From NCBI GenBank assembly GCA_003445735.1, contig DMCR01000172.1, forward strand, positions 4,464-33,239: a DNA stretch of 28,776 bases. Direction: 5' to 3'. The stretch is from Cryomorphaceae bacterium. Lineage in GTDB: Bacteria; Bacteroidota; Bacteroidia; Flavobacteriales; Schleiferiaceae. Position 1 is the first letter of the stretch. The number at the start of each line of letters is the position of its first letter. Of this stretch, positions 1 through 7,459 are shown one piece after another. The notes beneath the pieces are model-generated. The model did no database searches and was not told the DNA's origin. It was given only the letters and a program-made list of their open reading frames with translations. A program made the position numbers and the translations under genes.

Positions 1-136
1 TACAGTGGTCATTTGCGGTGGGGATAGAAATGCTTTGCGAAACCACTTAAAAAAGCACATATTTGCACCCTCGAATTATGAACTACATGCCCTTAAACGC
101 ATTCACGAATATTTTAAGAATCAAGGACTTAGTTAA
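1..136 (+). CDS. coaX: Type III pantothenate kinase, 3' end (partial)
   Basis: The reading frame starting at base 2 is open to a TAA at 134-136 and encodes the last 44 residues of a protein that began outside the window. It contains ICGGD followed by a HIFAPSNYELHALKRI-like stretch, which fits the C-terminus of type III pantothenate kinases (a GGD motif, then IFA.PN...GLN..LEY). CoaX phosphorylates pantothenate, the first step of coenzyme A synthesis, in the cytoplasm. In flavobacteria coaX typically sits just upstream of an outer-membrane protein, a TPR protein and lptC, as here. The end overlaps the start of the next gene by about 50-59 bases in another frame. The catalytic core lies outside the window, so the call rests on the C-terminal motif plus gene order. 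Confidence 0.82.
   Translation, partial: TVVICGGDRNALRNHLKKHIFAPSNYELHALKRIHEYFKNQGLS
34..65 (+). promoter_or_regulatory. Probable Bacteroidota-type promoter inside coaX for the outer-membrane protein gene
   Basis: A TTTG at 34-37 is followed after 20 bases by CATATTTG at 58-65, close to the Bacteroidota consensus TTTG-N19-21-TAnnTTTG (one mismatch in the -7 box). Transcription would start near base 70, before the ATG codons at 78 and 87. The promoter lies within the coaX coding sequence. Pattern match only. Confidence 0.4.
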
Positions 137-1475
137 GTCTGCGTTTCTACAGTTAGGCATTGTTTGTACTATCGCTTTCAGCCAATTGGTCACAGCTCAA
201 ACGAACTCTGTCAGTCCATTGAGCATTCAAGGTATTGGTGAGACCACTTTCGGAATCAGCCCAGCCTACTTAGGAATAGGGGGTACGGGTATTGCATATT
301 CAGACAGATTTACCATTAATATTTTAAATCCCGCTGGTTACGCCAACATGGAATACACCACCTTGGAGATGAGTGGTGCACATCGCTCTTTCCGTCATCA
401 AATCCCGTCGGAAGGTATTGATCAGACAAACTTTAATACCTACTTCGATTACTTCGGTTTTGGGTTCAAGTTTGCAGACTGGATCGCTGGAGCTTTTTCT
501 TTGGCGCCTTATGCTGCCAAAGGATATAATGTGAGTGTTGCAGATAGCTCAGATGACTTCGGTTTGTACGAATATCGTTCTCTAGGTTCTGGCGGTTACG
601 ATCAGTTCACCCTGGGCCTTGCAATACAGCCTTTGCCATGGTTCAGCATCGGTGGAAATGCTAAATACATTTTTGGAGAGGAAGTTTCGAGCAACAAGAC
701 CATCATTGCAGATAACAGTTACTTATCGGTGAGCAAGACTACCAAACATGGAATTAGTGATTTCACTTTCGATGCTGGTATGCAGCTGCAGAGAGATATC
801 AAGAATTACCGTGTTGCTGCCGGGGCCGTTTACGGTTTAGGCGGTGAGATGAACGCTCGCGAGATTACGACTCAATATACCTTTATCAATAGCGGTATTA
901 TGGAAACGCCCGTCGATACATTGTACTACAACTTGGCCAGCGGTGGTTCGATGATCTTACCGTCTTTTTATGGCATTGGTTTCGGGTTGAGCAAGAAGGT
1001 AGAAGGTATCCCGGTCAATGCTTGGGATTTTGTAATGGATTATCGCGTGACGAATTGGCAAGAATTCCGCGGATTCGCTCCAACAGGGGGAGTAGCTCCG
1101 CAAACACAATTCAGCTTTAGCGAACGTGCGAGCGCTGGCTTGGTGTTCGTTCCGACCTATTTGTTCTCAGCGCTAAAACGCACCTCGAATGTATTCGCCA
1201 TTTCGCGTTACCGCTTCGGTGCTTCACGAGAAATAGGTCAATACCACTGGGACGAGCAGAGTTACACCACTCGAGAAGTAAACTTCGGAGTGAGCATGCC
1301 TATTATCTATCGGTCATTAGCGCCGGGTGAACAAAAGGCAAGCTTTTTGAATTTAAGTATGGGACTAGGGCAACGTTGGGACGGTGTCGATAGCCACCTT
1401 AAAGAAGATTATTGGAACGTTAACTTTGGAATCACGTTGAATGACAAATGGTTCCAGAAATTTAGATATAGATAA
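78..1475 (+). CDS. Outer-membrane beta-barrel protein, function unknown
   Basis: A protein of about 465 residues with an N-terminal hydrophobic segment ending in LVTAQ, consistent with a signal peptide, then alternating aromatic and glycine-rich strands (for example GFGFKFADWIAGAFSLAPYA and GLGQRWDG). The last residues, DKWFQKFRYR, end in aromatic/basic residues as expected of a beta-barrel C-terminal strand. It resembles the FadL/OmpP1-like barrels annotated as hypothetical membrane proteins in Bacteroidota; no substrate can be assigned. Start: the frame opens with TTG at 63, but that codon sits in the predicted -7 box, so ATG 78 or ATG 87 is preferred. Both overlap the coaX 3' end. The next gene starts 6 bases after its stop, so the two are probably co-transcribed. 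The position between coaX and lptC suggests an envelope role, by inference. Confidence 0.7.
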   Translation: MNYMPLNAFTNILRIKDLVKSAFLQLGIVCTIAFSQLVTAQTNSVSPLSIQGIGETTFGISPAYLGIGGTGIAYSDRFTINILNPAGYANMEYTTLEMSGAHRSFRHQIPSEGIDQTNFNTYFDYFGFGFKFADWIAGAFSLAPYAAKGYNVSVADSSDDFGLYEYRSLGSGGYDQFTLGLAIQPLPWFSIGGNAKYIFGEEVSSNKTIIADNSYLSVSKTTKHGISDFTFDAGMQLQRDIKNYRVAAGAVYGLGGEMNAREITTQYTFINSGIMETPVDTLYYNLASGGSMILPSFYGIGFGLSKKVEGIPVNAWDFVMDYRVTNWQEFRGFAPTGGVAPQTQFSFSERASAGLVFVPTYLFSALKRTSNVFAISRYRFGASREIGQYHWDEQSYTTREVNFGVSMPIIYRSLAPGEQKASFLNLSMGLGQRWDGVDSHLKEDYWNVNFGITLNDKWFQKFRYR

Positions 1476-1481
1476 AATAAG

Positions 1482-3158
1482 ATGATTATGAAACGAATCC
1501 TCTTTACTTTGGGAATTGCTTTTATGGCAGCGACATTGACGGCTCAAGAATCTAAATGGGGTAACTCCATGGCTGATTCTGTATCATGTTATGAGAATTA
1601 CAACATCATGGGTTCTTACTACCAAGGAAAGAACTACGTGGATGCTTACGATTCATGGAAGGCATTGTACGAAACTTGTCCCGCGGCAAACATTCGTATC
1701 TACACTTACGGTGATAACATCCTTGAAGCGATTATTAAATCTGCTTCGGATGAAGCTTCAAAAAATGGCTATATCCAGGAGCTGTTGAGTATGTTCGATT
1801 CCTTCGCTGTTCATTTCCCTCAAGAAAAAGCCAACGCACTTTCTTCAAAGGCCTACTACTTTTACAATTACTACAAGAAAGATGCAGATAGCGTATCTAA
1901 GGCAGTGTTAATGTTTGAAGAAGCGAAAAGCTTATTAGGAGATAATATGTCGGTGGCGCATATTGATCGCTACTTCCAAGCGAATGTTAAGGAATTCAAC
2001 AAGAATAAGGACGTTGAGCGTCTATTTGAGGTGTACAACAGCGCATTAGTAGCGCTGGAATACAACTTCAATACTTTCAACGTTGAGAACTATAACCTTG
2101 GTTTGAAAGCCGATTCTGTGGTGGGTTGGATTGCTTATGCAGATAGTGTAACTCCATATGCTCAAGCAGCTCAAGCTGAATTTGCAGCGGCGATGGCAGT
2201 ATACGATTCTACAGATGCATATAACAATTCTTCAAAGAAAAGAATGAAGAAGGCGGCGAAGTTGCCACCATTAGTGCAGCCAGTAATGGACGATGCAACA
2301 GCTGATCTTGTGGCAATATTGGACAAGGCTGAAGAGTTGAAAACCAAGTATCAGTTGGACGAGGAAGGGTATACTCTGATAGATAAGCGCAAAATCTCAA
2401 ACAATGAAATTCGTCTTCGCAACATTGAAGCTGTTCAGCGCAACATCGAAAAAATCTTGAGTCCGCTATTGACTTGTGATAAGTTGGGTCGCATCTACAA
2501 CGAAGAGTCGTTTGCAACGAATAAAGACGATATAGAGTGGTTGAAGCGTGCGGGTAACATGTTGCAGAAAGAGCGCATGGACGACAACGGTGAGATGACT
2601 TCTTGTATAGATTTACCAGTATTCATTAAGATCGCCGAAACCTTATATGATGTCGAGCCAAGTGCATTGGCTGCTAGAAAAATGGCGAAGTTAGATGTTA
2701 TGAAAGAGGATTGGGCGATGGCTAAAAAATACTATCTCGAAGCCATTGAGCAAGAGGATGATTTGCGTCGTAAGGCCAATGACTACATGGGCTTAGCATA
2801 TGTTAATAACAAAATGGGTCTTTCAGGCTCTGCGAAGAGCAATTGTTTAGCTGCAGGTCAGTTGCGTAAAAACTGGGGTAACCCATACTTATATCTAGCA
2901 ACTATTTACGCGGAGGCAGCGGGTGATTGTGGTAGTAATGCCGTCGAGAAAAACGCAGTATACTGGTCGGCCATTAATAAGTTGAGCTACGCACGTAGCA
3001 TCGACCCAGAAGTTGCAGACAAAGCGACGAAGTTGATAAGTGCTTACTCTCAAGCGGTACCGGATAAAGGTGTTGCTTTCCAGTTGGGTTACAAAGAAGG
3101 TGACCAAGTGCGCATCGGCTGTTGGGTGAACGAAACTGTAACGGTCAAGTTCTTCTAA
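1482..3158 (+). CDS. Secreted TPR-like protein of the coaX-lptC region
   Basis: A 558-residue protein with a signal peptide (MKRILFTLGIAFMAATLTAQ when started at the second ATG, 1488). The mature part is mostly helical and acidic. Helical repeats of TPR type are most visible around residues 395-500: EDWAMAKKYYLEAIEQ, KANDYMGLAYVNNKMG, and NPYLYLATIYA. The last 40 residues (KGVAFQLGYKEGDQVRIGCWVNETVTVKF) form the conserved C-terminal GCW motif of a Bacteroidota family annotated only as tetratricopeptide-repeat protein. Expected location is the periplasm or outer-membrane inner face; function is unknown. It follows the barrel protein by 6 bases and is followed by a terminator, so the pair may work together. 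Domain call is by eye. Confidence 0.7.
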   Translation: MIMKRILFTLGIAFMAATLTAQESKWGNSMADSVSCYENYNIMGSYYQGKNYVDAYDSWKALYETCPAANIRIYTYGDNILEAIIKSASDEASKNGYIQELLSMFDSFAVHFPQEKANALSSKAYYFYNYYKKDADSVSKAVLMFEEAKSLLGDNMSVAHIDRYFQANVKEFNKNKDVERLFEVYNSALVALEYNFNTFNVENYNLGLKADSVVGWIAYADSVTPYAQAAQAEFAAAMAVYDSTDAYNNSSKKRMKKAAKLPPLVQPVMDDATADLVAILDKAEELKTKYQLDEEGYTLIDKRKISNNEIRLRNIEAVQRNIEKILSPLLTCDKLGRIYNEESFATNKDDIEWLKRAGNMLQKERMDDNGEMTSCIDLPVFIKIAETLYDVEPSALAARKMAKLDVMKEDWAMAKKYYLEAIEQEDDLRRKANDYMGLAYVNNKMGLSGSAKSNCLAAGQLRKNWGNPYLYLATIYAEAAGDCGSNAVEKNAVYWSAINKLSYARSIDPEVADKATKLISAYSQAVPDKGVAFQLGYKEGDQVRIGCWVNETVTVKFF

Positions 3159-3181
3159 GAAACTCCCGCGAATAACTAAAG

Positions 3182-3219
3182 AATCCCTCGGGCCAGATGC
3201 TCGAGGGATTTTCTTTTTT
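3182..3219 (+). terminator. Intrinsic terminator after the TPR protein gene
   Basis: A 9-base-pair stem (AATCCCTCG paired with CGAGGGATT, 3182-3190 with 3202-3210) with an 11-base loop is followed by TTCTTTTTTA. It ends 14 bases before lptC, so lptC either depends on read-through or on a promoter too weak to recognise in the short gap. Confidence 0.85.
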
Positions 3220-3233
3220 ACGAAATTAGTCAC

Positions 3234-3782
3234 ATGAACCGCACAAGATTCTTCTTTTTAAGCACCGCCATCCTACTTCTAGGAGCATGCCGGAATGATG
3301 TGAAGGAAGTACAACAAGTCAGCGATTCACCGCGAAATTACCCTTTGAACGAACAGATTGGTGCGACCATTATCTACAGCGATTCTGGACAGAAAATGCT
3401 CGAGATTCATGCTGGTTTGGTTCAGGATTATGGTAATCAGGATCCCGCGTATGTGTTCTTTGGAGACCGTATCCGGGTCCAATTTTATAACGGTAAAACC
3501 CTCACTTCCACAGTACTTGAGGCCGATACTGCGCGTCAACTCAAAGACGATGAACTTTGGGCCATTGGAGGAAACGTAGTATTGACCAACGGCAAGGGCG
3601 AGCGTATGAAGACCGAGCGCTTGTACTGGAACAAAAAAGAGGAGCGCTTGTACAGCGACGCCAAGGTGCAAATTCGAACTGACGGTCAGTTGATTACTGG
3701 CAAAGGATTTGAGGCAGACCAAGAATTCAATACCTATCGTATCTTTAAGGTACAAGGAGAAATTACCATTAACGATGAATAG
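3234..3782 (+). CDS. lptC: LPS export ABC transporter periplasmic lipoprotein LptC
   Basis: A 182-residue protein with a lipoprotein signal (hydrophobic stretch, then lipobox LGAC, Cys19), unlike the membrane-anchored LptC of Escherichia coli but usual in Bacteroidota. The beta-jellyroll region runs from about residue 40 to 178, with the typical LptC features: LEADTAR, a G/V-rich strand AIGGNVVLTN, TERLYWNKKEERLYSD, and the closing GKGFEADQEFNTYRIFKVQG. LptC links the LptB2FG extractor to LptA in the lipopolysaccharide bridge across the periplasm. Its last 8 bases overlap the start of the small membrane protein gene, indicating translational coupling. It is preceded by a terminator, so its promoter is unclear. 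Confidence 0.9.
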   Translation: MNRTRFFFLSTAILLLGACRNDVKEVQQVSDSPRNYPLNEQIGATIIYSDSGQKMLEIHAGLVQDYGNQDPAYVFFGDRIRVQFYNGKTLTSTVLEADTARQLKDDELWAIGGNVVLTNGKGERMKTERLYWNKKEERLYSDAKVQIRTDGQLITGKGFEADQEFNTYRIFKVQGEITINDE

Positions 3783-3966
3783 AGCTCTACGAATTGTAGA
3801 AGTATTGTGGCTAGGAGTGGCAGCAGTGAGCGCCGTAGAAGTGTATTTTGCTTGGGAACAATCGAATATGACGCGCAGCATTCAATTTAGCCTCTTCCTA
3901 GGCGTAGCCATTTTTATGTATTTCTTGCGCCGCCGATCACGCATTAAAGCAATGAACAAAGACTAG
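3775..3966 (+). CDS. Small two-helix membrane protein, function unknown
   Basis: A 63-residue protein with two predicted membrane segments (about residues 6-27 and 38-52), the second followed by a strongly basic tail (FLRRRSRIKAMNKD) expected to face the cytoplasm. The open frame extends upstream into lptC, but ATG 3775 is preferred because it gives the common ATG/stop overlap (8 bases) with lptC. Its stop TAG shares one base with the GTG start of the transporter gene downstream. A small hypothetical gene in this position between lptC and a CBS-domain transporter recurs in flavobacteria, so it is likely real. No function can be assigned; a helper of LPS export or of the transporter is conjecture. 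Confidence 0.65.
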   Translation: MNRALRIVEVLWLGVAAVSAVEVYFAWEQSNMTRSIQFSLFLGVAIFMYFLRRRSRIKAMNKD

Positions 3967-5219
3967 TGGAAATATTCGTTCCCATACTTTTAGCTATTTT
4001 CTTTTCTGCGCTGTTCTCGGGGTTGGAAATGGCCTATTTAAGCATTAATAAACTCCACGTGGAACTGGAGCGACAAAAAGGACGTTTGGCGTACAAATCA
4101 TTGGGGTATTTGGTGGACCGCCCTGCTCCATTTATTGCGGCTATATTGGTCGGAAATAATGTCGCCTTGGTATTGTACGGAAATTACATGCACCGATTCA
4201 TGGAGCCCGTGTTTACAAGCTGGGGGGCTTGGGAATACCTCATCCTTTTGATAGAAACTTCCATTTCAACGGTTGTCATTCTAGTACTTGCCGAGTTTTT
4301 GCCCAAAGCAGTATTCCGTCAAAATGCCGAAGGATTGATGAGCTGGTTGAGCATTCCCGCCTTCGTTTTGTATTGGGTTCTTCGTATCCCTAGCGCGCTT
4401 ATGTTGGGCATTAGCCAATTCTTTTTGCAATATGTATTCAGGCTGGAATTGGCAGAGGAAAATAATGCCTTTGGACGTGTGGAACTCGATCATTTTGTTC
4501 GCGAACGCGTCTCTAACAATGTCGAAGGTGAATCTGAGGTAGATCCTGAATTAGAAATCTTTAAAAACGCCCTGGAGTTCCCAGAAACCAAGGCGCGAGA
4601 ATTCATGATTCCTAGAACTGAAATCGAGGGAGTGGAAGTTCAAACCACTCCGGAAAAGGTTCGTGAGATCTTTATCCAAAGTGGATACAGCAAGCTTCTT
4701 GTCTACGAGGAAAATATCGATAAGATTATTGGGTATGTGCATGCTTTTGAGCTCTTTAAAAAGCCTGAAAATATCCAACGCGTACTGCGCCCGTTGAGTT
4801 TCATTCCAGAAAGCATGACGGCTGACGAGATCCTCAATCTTTTCACAAGAGAAAAGCGGAATATTTCTATCGTCCTTGACGAACACGGAGGTACGAGCGG
4901 GATGATTACCCTAGAAGATGTCATCGAAGAGATTTTTGGTGAGATTGAGGATGAGCACGATAGCGATGCTTTGCTCGAAAAGAAATTGGCCGATGGTGAA
5001 TGGCTGTTCTCTGCCAGATTAGAACTATCTGATCTCAATGAAAAATGGGATTTAGACCTCCCGGAAAGTGAAAATTACAACACGCTTGGCGGATACTTGC
5101 TCGATCTTTATGAGAGTATTCCAGAGAAAGGAACAGTGATTAGAACTGACCAATTTTTGTTCGTGGTTCAAAAAACCAAATCTAATCGGCTCGAAGAGGT
5201 ACTTGTGAGGGCGAATTAA
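3966..5219 (+). CDS. CNNM/CorC-family (hemolysin-like) membrane transporter with CBS domains
   Basis: A 417-residue protein starting at GTG 3966, the only start that fits the overlap with the preceding stop (TAGTG). Order of domains: DUF21/CNNM transmembrane domain (about 1-160, membrane segments near 3-20, 55-75, 92-112 and 128-155); a CBS pair (about 205-325) opened by EFMIPRTEIEG and closed by the family signature DEHGGTSGMITLEDVIEEIF; and a C-terminal CorC/HlyC transporter-associated domain (about 340-417). Members of this family are implicated in magnesium or other divalent-cation export; the old name hemolysin is misleading. GldE of the gliding machinery is a paralogue, but gldE is normally next to gldD, not lptC, so I do not use that symbol. 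Confidence 0.88.
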   Translation: MEIFVPILLAIFFSALFSGLEMAYLSINKLHVELERQKGRLAYKSLGYLVDRPAPFIAAILVGNNVALVLYGNYMHRFMEPVFTSWGAWEYLILLIETSISTVVILVLAEFLPKAVFRQNAEGLMSWLSIPAFVLYWVLRIPSALMLGISQFFLQYVFRLELAEENNAFGRVELDHFVRERVSNNVEGESEVDPELEIFKNALEFPETKAREFMIPRTEIEGVEVQTTPEKVREIFIQSGYSKLLVYEENIDKIIGYVHAFELFKKPENIQRVLRPLSFIPESMTADEILNLFTREKRNISIVLDEHGGTSGMITLEDVIEEIFGEIEDEHDSDALLEKKLADGEWLFSARLELSDLNEKWDLDLPESENYNTLGGYLLDLYESIPEKGTVIRTDQFLFVVQKTKSNRLEEVLVRAN

Positions 5220-5233
5220 TGCCCCCCATTGCT

Positions 5234-5241
5234 TATATTCG
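5234..5241 (+). promoter_or_regulatory. Possible -7 box of the PpiD-like gene
   Basis: TATATTCG matches TAnnTTTG at all but one position and lies 27 bases before the ATG at 5269. No TTTG is found 19-21 bases upstream. The gene may equally be read through from the transporter gene. Confidence 0.3.
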
Positions 5242-5268
5242 CAGACTCATTCATTTAATTGGAGAAAC

Positions 5269-7389
5269 ATGGCAACAATCGAACGCATTAGACAGCGCTC
5301 AGGATTATTGATAGTCATCGTGTTTGTCGCACTGATGGCCTTTGTACTTGGTGATTTATTCCGCTCTGGCGGATCGAAACTCTTCGGTGACCCGAACGTA
5401 GTGGGTTCTATCAATGGACGTGATGTAACACGTTTGGAACTCAGCCAGAAAATGGAAGAACTACGCGCTGGGAATCCAGAACAATATGCAAACACAAGCA
5501 GAGTTCAGCTGGCGAACTTCGTTTGGAACGCCATCGTCACGGATGAAGTTCTTGCGGCGGAGCTAGAAGCAGCAGGAATGTCTGTAAGCTCAGAGGAAAT
5601 TGCTCTAGATATCATGAGCAATGCTAATGTGCGTCAAAACTTTTTGAACGATCGAGGTCAGTTCGACCGCAACATGTTCAACAGCTACCTAAGCCAGGTG
5701 CGTGCTAACAAAGATGCGAACGAGCAAATGACAGAAATGTGGGTGCAGTGGTTGGCCTTCGAAAATGCGGTCAGCAACCAAGCGAAAAACTTCAAGTTCA
5801 ACAATGCCATTGAAAAAGCATTGTTCATGCCAACAGGATTGGCGGAAGTTCAAACCTTGCGCGGTGATGCACAGCACCCAGCGCAATATGTATATGTTCC
5901 GTACATCGACGTAAACGAAGATGAAATCGAGGTAATAGAAGCAGATGCCAAAGCATATTACAAGGAGAATAAAGATCAGTTTACTCAGAAAGAGGGCCGC
6001 AATATCGAATACATCAACTTCCAGATGGTGCCTTCAGATGCGGATCGCGATGCCGTCAAGGCAGAGATCGCTGGCCTCGCACTGGAATGGTTTAGCGTAG
6101 AGGACGATAGCGTCTTTGTGAATCTACACAGCGACGACCGTTTTGTATCAGAATACTTCACAGAGATGGAGCTTGTAGGTACAGGTCTTGATTCCTTGAT
6201 TTCAGGTCAGGATATAGGTTACCAAAAAGGGCCTATCGATCTAGGTTCAGCATATTCAGTATTAAAGTTAGTCGATAAGACAGTCATTCCAGATTCAGTA
6301 GAAGCTCGTCATATCTTGATTCCATTCGCGGGGGCTACTCGTTCAGACGAGAGTGTGACTCGTTCACCAATGGAAGCTCAGGCAATTGCAGATAGCTTGT
6401 TCGAATACCTAGAAAGTAACCGCGGTGCCTTTGAAAGCATTAGCGAAGAGTTCTCTTCTGACGTTGTTGCAAAGGGTAAGGGTGGTAGTCTCGGCTACTT
6501 CAAGCGTGGTATGATGGCTAAGAACTTCGAAAATTTCTGTTTCTTCCAAAAAGAAGGTAAGCTGGGTTTAGTTCCTACCCAGTTCGGTTTCCATATTATC
6601 GAAATCATTGATCAAAAAGGCGATACAGAAGCATACAAAGTGGGTCAAATCACTCGTAATATCTTGCCGTCTGACGAAACTATTCAGACCATATATGCTG
6701 CAGCATCCTCTTATGCAGCGGATGCACAATCAGCAGATGATTACCGCGCCTTGGCTACAGAACGCAATCACTTCTTGCGTCCAGCACGTAACCTCGCCCG
6801 TATGGAAGAAGTGATTCCTGGTTTGGGTCAAAGTCGTCGCGTAGTTCGTTGGGCTTGGGACGAAGAGCGTGAATTAGGTAATATCGGTTTGTTGGAAAAT
6901 GACGGTAAAGGATATGTCGTAGTCATCCTAACTGATATTCTTGAAGAAGGTACCGCTTCTTACGAGCAGGTGGCTGACCAGTGTATGGAAGGCGCTAAGA
7001 AGGAGGCGAAGAAAGATATCATCGAGGAGCAGATTGAGGCGGCATTAGCTAATGCAACAACGATCCAAGAAGTATCAGATGCCTTGGGTAAAGAAGTACG
7101 TAGCTTGAGCTTCCGTATCAACACTTCGAACATCGCAGGAATTGGTAATGAGGCTGAGGTAGTAGGTATGATTTGTGGCTTGGAGCCAGGTGTACTTAGT
7201 TCAACCCTTGCTGGAAATAATGGCATGTTCGTCGCAGTGACTTCAGCTGCTCAGCCTGCACCAGTCATTGATTACACGAACATGGCTCAAAACACTCAGC
7301 GTAGTTTGCGCTCTCTTGTAAATGTTCAAGCGTACAAAGCGCTGCAAGATAAAACTAAGATTGATGATCAACGCTACTTGATGTTTTAA
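5269..7389 (+). CDS. PpiD/SurA-type peptidylprolyl isomerase (periplasmic chaperone)
   Basis: A 706-residue protein with PpiD architecture: a short cytoplasmic N-terminus, one membrane anchor (about residues 12-30), a SurA/PpiD N-terminal chaperone domain (about 45-190), and a parvulin-type PPIase domain (about 342-451) recognisable by EARHILIPF, FESISEEFSSD, GGSLGYFKRGMM and the closing FGFHIIEIID. A long C-terminal part (450-706) follows that may contain a second degenerate parvulin-like unit. Such proteins assist folding of exported and outer-membrane proteins from the periplasmic face of the inner membrane. The start is ATG 5269, giving a membrane anchor close to the N-terminus. It follows the CNNM-type gene by 49 bases and ends before a strong bidirectional hairpin, the end of this envelope block. 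Confidence 0.9.
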   Translation: MATIERIRQRSGLLIVIVFVALMAFVLGDLFRSGGSKLFGDPNVVGSINGRDVTRLELSQKMEELRAGNPEQYANTSRVQLANFVWNAIVTDEVLAAELEAAGMSVSSEEIALDIMSNANVRQNFLNDRGQFDRNMFNSYLSQVRANKDANEQMTEMWVQWLAFENAVSNQAKNFKFNNAIEKALFMPTGLAEVQTLRGDAQHPAQYVYVPYIDVNEDEIEVIEADAKAYYKENKDQFTQKEGRNIEYINFQMVPSDADRDAVKAEIAGLALEWFSVEDDSVFVNLHSDDRFVSEYFTEMELVGTGLDSLISGQDIGYQKGPIDLGSAYSVLKLVDKTVIPDSVEARHILIPFAGATRSDESVTRSPMEAQAIADSLFEYLESNRGAFESISEEFSSDVVAKGKGGSLGYFKRGMMAKNFENFCFFQKEGKLGLVPTQFGFHIIEIIDQKGDTEAYKVGQITRNILPSDETIQTIYAAASSYAADAQSADDYRALATERNHFLRPARNLARMEEVIPGLGQSRRVVRWAWDEERELGNIGLLENDGKGYVVVILTDILEEGTASYEQVADQCMEGAKKEAKKDIIEEQIEAALANATTIQEVSDALGKEVRSLSFRINTSNIAGIGNEAEVVGMICGLEPGVLSSTLAGNNGMFVAVTSAAQPAPVIDYTNMAQNTQRSLRSLVNVQAYKALQDKTKIDDQRYLMF

Positions 7390-7417
7390 TCTAGGTAGAG
7401 GAAAAATTTAGATCTTT

Positions 7418-7451
7418 AATAACCCCCTGCGACTGGAAGTAGGGGGTTATT
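7418..7451. terminator. Bidirectional terminator between the PpiD-like gene and rodA
   Basis: An 11-base-pair perfect stem (AATAACCCCCT, 7418-7428, with AGGGGGTTATT, 7441-7451) around a 12-base loop, followed by TTA on the plus strand and by an A/T-rich stretch on the minus strand. It separates two convergent genes and probably serves both. Confidence 0.88.
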
Positions 7452-7459
7452 TTATGCTA

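Noticed and set aside
3327..3881. 184-codon open frame on the minus strand opposite lptC
   Set aside because: Lies fully antisense to a convincing lptC and the start of the small membrane gene; its product shows no domain or signal pattern and looks like a shadow frame.
3966..5219. Calling the CBS-domain transporter GldE
   Set aside because: The family is right, but gldE is normally linked to gldD in gliding loci, while this copy is in the lptC cluster; no evidence for a gliding role.
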